Below are positions 1 to 4,436 of a DNA stretch of 10,054 bases, piece after piece. Numbering within the stretch: position 1 is the stretch's first letter; each line of letters starts with the position of its first letter. The DNA comes from SVQP01 sp045652835 (GTDB taxonomy: Bacteria; Bacillota; Clostridia; Oscillospirales; CAG-272), in assembly GCA_045652835.1 (NCBI GenBank), contig JAZOLE010000041.1, forward strand, positions 1-10,054. Reading direction: 5' to 3'. The position numbers and the translations under genes were made by a program. The notes below the pieces were generated by a model that searched no databases, was not told the origin of the DNA, and worked only from the letters and a program-made list of their open reading frames with translations.

Positions 1-387
1 ATGATGGAAATGGCTAAACAGAGCGGGCATAAAAAGACTTTCGACCACAATGATGAAAGACTTGTTGCTCCCGAGAATATGATATCCGCAATAAAAGAGT
101 GTTTGGGCGAGACGGAGCTTTCTGTCGCTGATGTGATAAGCAGTGTCTACCATTCACTCGCAAAAGCCTACTCGGAAGTTGTGAGAGAAATTGAGGGGAT
201 CACGGGGGAAGAAATTGATTCTATAAGTATAGTGGGAGGCGGAAGCAAGGATACATATCTTAACGAACTCACCGCTGAATATACTCAAAAGGATGTTTTA
301 AGAGGTCCTGTTGAAGCCACTGCTATGGGAAATTTAAAAATTCAGTTATGTACCTTAGGGCAAAACAATGGCAGACCCGTAGCATAA
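1..387 (+). CDS. rhaB: FGGY-family carbohydrate kinase, C-terminal fragment (rhamnulokinase-like)
   Basis: This is the last 128 residues of an FGGY sugar kinase, most like rhamnulokinase, which phosphorylates L-rhamnulose with ATP in the cytoplasm during rhamnose catabolism. The first codon in the window is ATG, but the residues after it (MAKQSGH, then VAPENM) match the interior of rhamnulokinases. The true start is therefore almost certainly upstream, because family members are about 470-490 residues. The ATP-binding signature is visible as VGGGSKD (fragment residues 78-84), followed by GPVEATAMGN (102-111). Family members usually continue for about 15-20 residues past this point with a helix resembling EARK. 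Here the protein ends in a short, unrelated-looking tail (QNNGRPVA), so the C-terminus may be trimmed. Codon use is clearly more AT-rich (ATA, AGA, AAA) than in the other genes of the window. Another FGGY kinase, such as xylulokinase or fuculokinase, is less likely. Confidence 0.75.
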   Translation: MMEMAKQSGHKKTFDHNDERLVAPENMISAIKECLGETELSVADVISSVYHSLAKAYSEVVREIEGITGEEIDSISIVGGGSKDTYLNELTAEYTQKDVLRGPVEATAMGNLKIQLCTLGQNNGRPVA

Positions 388-416
388 GCTTGTGAGCCGT
401 CCTTACGTGTCTGCCA
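369..416. repeat. Imperfect inverted repeat at the end of the kinase gene
   Basis: TGGCAGAC (369-376) is repeated inverted as GTCTGCCA (409-416). A further three complementary bases (379-381 with 404-406) lie inside a two-base internal mismatch. The left arm includes the last codons of the kinase fragment and its stop codon (385-387) falls in the loop. It is not followed by a T-run, so it does not look like a terminator. It might be a regulatory structure or a scar of rearrangement. Confidence 0.35.
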
Positions 417-432
417 ACGATTTTAGAAAGGG

Positions 433-467
433 AAAAGCCTTGAAAACGTAGTGTTTTCAAGGCTTTT
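433..467. terminator. Bidirectional intrinsic terminator between kinase and tRNA-Pro
   Basis: A perfect 15-bp stem is formed by AAAAGCCTTGAAAAC (433-447) and GTTTTCAAGGCTTTT (453-467), with a five-base loop GTAGT. The A/T ends of the stem provide a short U-tract on both strands. It sits between convergent transcription units, so it can end the kinase transcript from the left and the tRNA transcript from the right. Confidence 0.85.
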
Positions 468-469
468 AA

Positions 470-546
470 TGGTCGGAGTGACAGGACTCGAACCTGCGAC
501 TTCGGCGTCCCGAACGCCGCGCTCTACCAAACTGAGCCACATCTCG
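470..546 (-). tRNA. tRNA-Pro (anticodon CGG), weakly paired acceptor stem
   Basis: Read on the minus strand this is a 77-nt tRNA with the CCA end encoded (470-472). The D-arm is GCTC/GAGC, the anticodon stem CGGCG/CGCCG surrounds the loop TTCGGGA with anticodon CGG (proline), and the T-arm has TTCGAGT in its loop. The acceptor stem is unusual. The 5' strand CGAGATG faces CACTCCG, giving two A-C mismatches and one G-T pair among seven positions. All other stems pair well apart from one G-T pair at the base of the T stem. The truncated tRNA-Pro upstream has CGGGGTG at the equivalent place, which would pair fully with this 3' strand. The gene may be functional, or it may be a recombinant with an impaired acceptor stem. 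Confidence 0.88.
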
Positions 547-570
547 TTGATGATTTTTTCACTATTTTCT

Positions 571-603
571 GTAAGTGGTCAAACATGTGGTCAGACCACT
601 TAC
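571..603. repeat. GTGGTC-rich inverted repeat in the tRNA-Pro leader
   Basis: GTAAGTGGTC (571-580) and GACCACTTAC (594-603) form a perfect 10-bp inverted repeat. The core GTGGTCA occurs directly at 575-581 and 587-593, a spacing of 12 bp, and inverted at 594-599. On the minus strand it lies between the promoter and the tRNA 5' end, so it would be a hairpin in the precursor leader. It could instead be a protein-binding site on DNA. Its function is unknown. Confidence 0.6.
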
Positions 604-624
604 ATCGGGATTGTTATTGAATTG

Positions 625-653
625 ATTATAGCACAAAAGTGCAGTGTTTTCAA
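625..653 (-). promoter_or_regulatory. Sigma-A type promoter for tRNA-Pro
   Basis: On the minus strand TTGAAA (653-648) is separated by exactly 17 bp from TATAAT (630-625). The -10 is preceded by TGC, giving an extended -10 element. The spacer holds GCAC-AAAA-GTGC, a small inverted repeat. Transcription would start near 618, about 70 bp before the mature tRNA. Confidence 0.75.
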
Positions 654-701
654 GGGGTTTCGGCGGTTTTGTAAATTTTACGCTCGTAATCGGCAATTTG
701 C

Positions 702-740
702 ACCCGAACCATGCGCACTACCAAACTGTGCCACACCCCG
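702..740 (-). pseudogene. tRNA-Pro 5'-half remnant, cut at the anticodon loop
   Basis: The minus strand starts with CGGGGTG (acceptor 5' strand), TG, a paired D-arm GCAC/GTGC with loop AGTTTGGTA, then CATGG and the complete loop TTCGGGT with anticodon CGG. Immediately after the loop the sequence stops resembling a tRNA. The expected CCATG strand, T-arm and acceptor 3' strand are all absent. The break thus lies at the 3' edge of the anticodon loop. It differs from the complete tRNA-Pro nearby in both the acceptor and anticodon stems, so it derives from a different tRNA-Pro copy. Confidence 0.8.
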
Positions 741-754
741 AAATCGACCATGCT

Positions 755-783
755 ATTATAGCATAGTCGGTTGCGTTTGTCAA
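755..783 (-). promoter_or_regulatory. Consensus sigma-A promoter upstream of the tRNA-Pro remnant
   Basis: On the minus strand TTGACA (783-778), a 17-bp spacer and TATAAT (760-755) match the consensus exactly, with an extended -10 TGC. An inverted repeat surrounds the -10: ATGCTA-TTA-TAGCAT (750-764), extended by CGAC/GTCG (745-748, 766-769). The initiation point would be close to the first base of the truncated tRNA. Read-through would also supply the complete tRNA-Pro downstream. Confidence 0.85.
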
Positions 784-829
784 TAGATTTTTTGGAGAAA
801 ACCCAAAATCCTTACCGTTCTTTGGATTC

Positions 830-1309
830 TCACGTCATTGCGTCGTACAAATTCACAAAATCCAATCCCATTTTGAGCGCATACGATGCGGTATACGCTG
901 TACCGCCCTTGCTTTTGGTCAAAAACGCGATGCAAACGTCGCTTCCCTCGACCAAGCGGCGGTCACGCTCCAGCATGCAGCCCTCGCAATAACGCTCGCG
1001 CAGATAACTCACGCTATCCGCCTCGGAAAGCACAAAGCGATATGCGCTGCGGTCATGCTCACTCCACGCCGCATCCTGATCGCGACAAGGCAAAATCAGA
1101 TCCAGCTTGATGTGCGGATACAGCTTTTTTTGCTCTATGACGCACAGCGCGGCAAGCGTATCGAATCCGATAGCCCCCCCTGCGCGAAAGTGCGTCACGC
1201 CGACATCTGCCTGTTTTGCAATCTCGGCTTTGAGCAGCGCGGGCAATGCCAGCATATGCTGTGCGCTGATCTGTCTGTGCCCTGTAAAGCACGCGGTCTT
1301 ATTTTGCAT
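830..1309 (-). CDS. SLOG-domain protein (DUF1273/YpsA-like)
   Basis: This encodes a 159-residue cytoplasmic protein of the SLOG superfamily (DUF1273, YpsA-like), a Rossmann-type fold thought to bind nucleotide-derived ligands. In Bacillus subtilis YpsA affects cell division, but the biochemical role of these compact clostridial versions is not established. Visible motifs are CFTGHR at residues 7-12, the glycine-rich AGGAIGFDTLAAL at about 43-55, LPCRDQDAAW at about 73-82, and KGGTAYTASYA at 134-144. The start at 1309 is chosen because GAGGTG lies at a suitable distance upstream and a consensus promoter sits at 1334-1362; a longer in-frame extension would run through that promoter. It is transcribed divergently from spoIIE and on the same strand as the tRNA-Pro locus downstream. 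No membrane segment or signal peptide is visible. Confidence 0.85.
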   Translation of the reverse strand: MQNKTACFTGHRQISAQHMLALPALLKAEIAKQADVGVTHFRAGGAIGFDTLAALCVIEQKKLYPHIKLDLILPCRDQDAAWSEHDRSAYRFVLSEADSVSYLRERYCEGCMLERDRRLVEGSDVCIAFLTKSKGGTAYTASYALKMGLDFVNLYDAMT

Positions 1310-1333
1310 CGGATTCACCTCGCCTTCGCGTTC

Positions 1334-1362
1334 ATTATAGCACATTTGTTCTGTTTTGTAAA
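1334..1362 (-). promoter_or_regulatory. Promoter of the SLOG gene
   Basis: On the minus strand TTTACA (1362-1357) is followed after 17 bp by TATAAT (1339-1334), with an extended -10 TGC. This places the transcription start about 20 bp before the chosen ATG and rules out the longer upstream reading frame. Confidence 0.85.
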
Positions 1363-1401
1363 GCCTTTTTTGCATAAATCGTGCACAAATATTCCACCGT
1401 T

Positions 1402-1408
1402 TTCGACA
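1402..1408 (-). promoter_or_regulatory. Possible Spo0A box upstream of spoIIE
   Basis: TTCGACA on the plus strand is TGTCGAA on the minus strand, the classic core of a Spo0A binding site. It lies about 130 bp before the spoIIE -10 and about 45 bp upstream of the SLOG gene -35, so it could serve either gene. A 7-bp inverted repeat (AGCACAA/TTGTGCT, 1409-1426) follows directly. A single 7-base match can occur by chance. Confidence 0.3.
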
Positions 1409-1509
1409 AGCACAACCGCTTGTGCTGCCCGATAGCGGCACGTTGCTCTCCCCCTCCCCCAACACCGACGCGTTATGACACGCTCCGATACGTTTTTTCC
1501 ACCGCCATA

Positions 1510-1542
1510 TTGACAAAAAACGCTGCGCGGTTTTGCTATAAT
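1510..1542 (+). promoter_or_regulatory. spoIIE promoter with extended -10
   Basis: TGCTATAAT (1534-1542) is an extended -10. A perfect TTGACA is present at 1510-1515, but the spacing is 21 bp, too long for an ordinary sigma-A promoter. In Bacillus subtilis the spoIIE promoter is sigma-A dependent with a similarly wide 21-bp spacing and is activated by Spo0A. The arrangement here therefore suggests the same activator dependence. Confidence 0.65.
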
Positions 1543-1575
1543 CAAAGCAAAAAACACCTTTTGGAGGAACTACTT

Positions 1576-4086
1576 ATGCAACAAAATACGGAATTTGTGG
1601 CACACGATACAGGACAAGCCTTTGGCAAGACAAAAATACGCTTACACACCGCATCCGCTGCGCGGCGCCGTCGCATTTTACTGAGCGTGGTGCGCAGCGC
1701 GGGCATTATGCTGCTCTCTTGGCTGCTTGGGCTTTTGGGGGCATTTTTCAGCACTTATCCCGCAGGGTTGATTCTGCTTTGCACCGCCGGTAGCGGCATC
1801 CCCTTTATCTTCACAGGACTTTGCGCCTCTCTGCCCTTTATCGGCGCACCGTGGGGCTATCTTTGCGCGTATTTGGGGATATTGACCCTGCGCGTTGCCG
1901 TTACGCTGCTGGTTGGCAGCGGCAGAGCCAACTTGCGAAGGGTGCCCCCTTTGCCTGGCGACAAATTCAGCGCAGCGCTTTTGCAGATCGAGGACGGCGG
2001 CTTTTTCGGTGCGCATCCTGCACTGCCCGAGGGAGAACCAAATCTGCAAAAACCGCAGCTTTTTTGCGAAGCACCCGTGCTGCGCATCATGACAGGCGCC
2101 ATAGGCGCGCTGATTGCGGGCGGATTTGCCATTGCCTTGGGAGGATTTCAGTACTACGATCTGTTCGGCACGCTGTTTTTGCTGCTTGCCGTGCCTTTGG
2201 GCGTTTGGCTGACCGTCCCCTTTTTCGCCCCCGAAAAGCAGCACCGCCTTTCGGGCTATGTTGCCTTGGTGGCACTTTGCATGGGAGCTGTATTTGCCGC
2301 ACGCCCCTTGACGCTGTACGGCATACAGCTCTGCCCCGTGATCGCGGCGATTTTGGTGTATCTGACACTCAAGCGGCGCGGTTTTGTTGCGGCTATGATG
2401 TGTGCGGTGGGCTGCGGCGTAGCGTTTGACCCCGCAAGATCGCCCATCCTGATCATCGGGCTTGTGCTTTGGGCACTTTGCGCGCAGCTTTCCGACCGCC
2501 TTGCCCTTGCCGCCGCGCTTGGCACGGCTCTTGGCTGGAGCGCACTGCTCGGTGGCTTTTGGGGCATGGCTGCGGCATTGCCCACCGTGCTGCTTGGCGG
2601 TGCCTTGCTGTTTGCCGCTGACAAATGGATACTCCCTGCAGCAGATGCAGCCGAGGTGGAGCAAGAGAGCTGCGACTTTACGGGCGAGGGAGAATTTGCC
2701 CGACTTGTTACCGGAGAAAACCGCATTTTGAGTGCTTGCGAGCGCACCGAGAGCATGGTGCAGGCGTTTACGGGGCTTTCCGAGACCTTTTACGAGCTTT
2801 CCGACAAGCTGCGCCGCCCTGCTCTTTTAGACCTGCGCCGCATTTGCGACATTGCATTTGAGCGCGAATGTGCCGATTGTCCGCGCCGCGAGATCTGCTG
2901 GGGATCGGAATACAGCACCACGCTGGAGGGCATTGGCAAGCTGACCTCCGCTTTGCACCTTGGCGGCAGAGCGGATGCCTCTTGCCTGCCGTCAAGACTG
3001 ATCTCGGCTTGTCCGCGCACCGATCGCATTTTAGCAAACGCAAACGAGCAATGCGCCAGCGCCACCGCGCAGCTTTTGCAGCGTGAAAAAACGCACATTT
3101 TTGCTGCCGATTACGCTGCCATTGCCGATCTTTTGACCGACGCTTTGCGCGAGAACAACGAGGAATTTTGCACCGATGCGCAGACGGGCGAGCGCATTTA
3201 CCGCTACCTGACCGACCAAGGCATTGCGCTTTGCAGCATTGTGGTCAGCGGCGTGCGCGCCAAGCGGATATGCGCTCGCGGCGTGGGCTTTGGCAAAGGG
3301 CGTGCCACGCCGGACACGCTGCGCGAGGCGATTGAAAACATTTGCGGCACACCGCTGGCAGACCCCGTGTTCGAGATTTCCAAGGACAGCACGGTCATGA
3401 TGCTTTGCGCGCGAGACCAATTCGCGGTCGCGCATGCCACGGGTGTGATCCCTGCCCCCGCCGAGGCAAACCTTGACCCCGACGCGCCCTCGGGAGACGC
3501 ACTTTGCTGCTTTGCGGGCAAGGGCTCGTATTTTTACGGCATCCTGACCGACGGCATGGGCAGCGGCAGACAGGCGGCTTTTTCCGCAGAGGTTTGCACC
3601 ATGTTTCTTGAGAAAATGCTGTATGCGGGCAACAGCCCCGAGATCTCCCTGCGCATGCTCAACAATTATCTGCGCTCGCATTCCGACGCCCCCGAGGCGG
3701 AATGCTCGGTAGGCGTGGATATGGTGCGCATTGACCTGATCACGGGCACGGCGCATTTTATCAAGGGCGGCGCAGTTCCCTCGTTTGTCATTCGCGGCAA
3801 GCAGCTACTCAAGATCAAGGCGCACACGCCGCCCATCGGCATCATGCACGCAGTACAGGCGCAGATCATTCCCTTTGAGCTTTGCGAGGGTGACGTGATC
3901 GTGCTGGTCAGCGACGGCATCACGGGCGGCAACGAGGATTGCCCTTGGCTGATCTCGCTGCTCTCGGGCAATCCCCTGCAGGACCCTGCCGTCTTAAAGG
4001 AAACCGTGCTGCTGCACGCACGAGAGTCGGGCAGCCAAGACGATATGTCAGTAGCGGTCATGCGGATCGATAAGCTGAGCGCGTAG
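1576..4086 (+). CDS. spoIIE: Stage II sporulation protein E, PP2C phosphatase
   Basis: SpoIIE dephosphorylates the anti-anti-sigma factor SpoIIAA at the asymmetric septum, releasing sigma-F in the forespore; the family also takes part in polar septation with FtsZ. The protein has 836 residues, close to the 827 of the Bacillus subtilis protein. Residues 36-350 contain roughly ten hydrophobic membrane stretches. A central region follows (about 360-600) with the cysteine cluster ECADCPRREICW at 431-442 and GVGFGKGRATPDTL at 569-582. The C-terminal PP2C domain carries metal-binding candidates in LTDGMGSG (Asp659), VSDGI (Asp780) and SQDDMS (Asp822-Asp823). The start at 1576 is supported by TTGGAGGAACT eight bases upstream and by the promoter ending at 1542; earlier in-frame ATGs lie before the promoter. 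No motif residue appears to be missing. It converges with the calcium pump gene across a repeat-filled gap. This gene is strong evidence for an endospore former. Confidence 0.95.
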   Translation: MQQNTEFVAHDTGQAFGKTKIRLHTASAARRRRILLSVVRSAGIMLLSWLLGLLGAFFSTYPAGLILLCTAGSGIPFIFTGLCASLPFIGAPWGYLCAYLGILTLRVAVTLLVGSGRANLRRVPPLPGDKFSAALLQIEDGGFFGAHPALPEGEPNLQKPQLFCEAPVLRIMTGAIGALIAGGFAIALGGFQYYDLFGTLFLLLAVPLGVWLTVPFFAPEKQHRLSGYVALVALCMGAVFAARPLTLYGIQLCPVIAAILVYLTLKRRGFVAAMMCAVGCGVAFDPARSPILIIGLVLWALCAQLSDRLALAAALGTALGWSALLGGFWGMAAALPTVLLGGALLFAADKWILPAADAAEVEQESCDFTGEGEFARLVTGENRILSACERTESMVQAFTGLSETFYELSDKLRRPALLDLRRICDIAFERECADCPRREICWGSEYSTTLEGIGKLTSALHLGGRADASCLPSRLISACPRTDRILANANEQCASATAQLLQREKTHIFAADYAAIADLLTDALRENNEEFCTDAQTGERIYRYLTDQGIALCSIVVSGVRAKRICARGVGFGKGRATPDTLREAIENICGTPLADPVFEISKDSTVMMLCARDQFAVAHATGVIPAPAEANLDPDAPSGDALCCFAGKGSYFYGILTDGMGSGRQAAFSAEVCTMFLEKMLYAGNSPEISLRMLNNYLRSHSDAPEAECSVGVDMVRIDLITGTAHFIKGGAVPSFVIRGKQLLKIKAHTPPIGIMHAVQAQIIPFELCEGDVIVLVSDGITGGNEDCPWLISLLSGNPLQDPAVLKETVLLHARESGSQDDMSVAVMRIDKLSA

Positions 4087-4105
4087 GGCGGCGCATACCA
4101 TCATC

Positions 4106-4133
4106 GTAGGGGCGGATTTGCATATCCGCCCGC
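4106..4133 (+). repeat. GTAGGGG-type palindrome, copy 1
   Basis: A GTAGGGG start and CCCGC end frame an 8-bp stem GGGCGGAT/ATCCGCCC (4110-4117 with 4124-4131) and a six-base loop. It lies 20 bp after the spoIIE stop codon. It has no T-run, so it is not a standard terminator, though it may stabilise the 3' end of the mRNA. Confidence 0.75.
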
Positions 4134-4171
4134 GGGAAGATCGACATCCAAACGGATAACCCAACCCCTTA

Positions 4172-4280
4172 TTTGTAGGGGAGGATATCATCCTCCCGCC
4201 AGCGTTGAATTTGGTTTACCGACACCCGAACGGACAAGCAACTCCTTTACTTGCGGGAGGATACTATCCTCCCCTACAAA
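4172..4280. repeat. Inverted pair of GTAGGGGAGGAT palindromes
   Basis: The 28 bases at 4172-4199 recur inverted at 4253-4280 and differ only at two loop positions. Each copy is itself a palindrome with stem GGGAGGAT/ATCCTCCC (4179-4186 with 4190-4197, and 4255-4262 with 4266-4273). The pair could also fold into one long hairpin enclosing the 53 bases between them. I see no gene in the enclosed segment. Confidence 0.8.
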
Positions 4281-4332
4281 CATTTGGGGCACGCAACCGT
4301 TGAGGTGGACGAAAAAAAATCCTCTCCGTTCT

Positions 4333-4398
4333 CGTAGGGGCGTTCTGCGAACGCCCGCGGGTGACCGCAGGTCGCCCCTACGGAGAATCTTGTGATTC
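4333..4398. repeat. Nested palindromes with GTAGGGG ends
   Basis: CGTAGGGGCG (4333-4342) is repeated inverted as CGCCCCTACG (4373-4382). Inside are a hairpin GGGCGTTC/GAACGCCC (4338-4345 with 4349-4356, loop TGC) and a smaller GACC-GCA-GGTC. Just outside, GAATC-TTGT-GATTC (4385-4398) forms another short hairpin. The segment is built almost entirely of self-complementary pieces. Confidence 0.75.
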
Positions 4399-4410
4399 AA
4401 GCAATATCTC

Positions 4411-4435
4411 GTAGGGGCGATCAGTGATCGCCCGC
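4411..4435 (+). repeat. GTAGGGG-type palindrome abutting the calcium pump stop
   Basis: GTAGGGG and CCCGC frame GGGCGATCA-G-TGATCGCCC (4415-4433), a nearly uninterrupted palindrome. It ends two bases from the stop codon of the minus-strand ATPase gene, so it will be in that gene's 3' untranslated RNA. Intergenic 4087-4436 otherwise holds no coding sequence that I can support. Confidence 0.8.
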
Positions 4436-4436
4436 T

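Larger units (their letters stand above)
450..655. repeat. 13-bp direct repeats flanking the tRNA-Pro gene
   Basis: AGTGTTTTCAAGG occurs at 450-462 and again, without mismatch, at 643-655. The left copy is part of the terminator hairpin and the right copy contains the -35 hexamer of the tRNA promoter. Together they bracket about 180 bp holding the tRNA-Pro gene and its leader. They could be the product of recombination or a chance reuse of a short sequence. Confidence 0.55.

Noticed and set aside
541..701. A remnant of an integrase gene between the half tRNA and the intact tRNA
   Set aside because: All six frames are broken by stops within a short distance and no recombinase motif is recognisable; only the tRNA scars themselves suggest an element.
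451..786. A plus-strand 111-residue reading frame beginning MFSRLLMVGVTGLEPATSASR
   Set aside because: It is antisense to the tRNA-Pro gene; the GLEPATSASR peptide is a well-known false translation of tRNA sequence. It has no ribosome binding site.
1310..1516. An N-terminal extension of the SLOG protein to 228 residues
   Set aside because: The extension would run across the consensus promoter at 1334-1362, and the shorter start has a good ribosome binding site directly before the conserved CFTGHR region.
1678..2664. A 328-residue minus-strand reading frame inside spoIIE
   Set aside because: It is the complement of a GC-rich real gene, with low-complexity composition rich in Gln, Lys and Ala, and no recognisable domain or start signal.
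4087..4436. A CRISPR array, because of regularly recurring GTAGGGG motifs
   Set aside because: Spacing is irregular, orientation alternates, each unit is itself a palindrome, and no cas genes are present.
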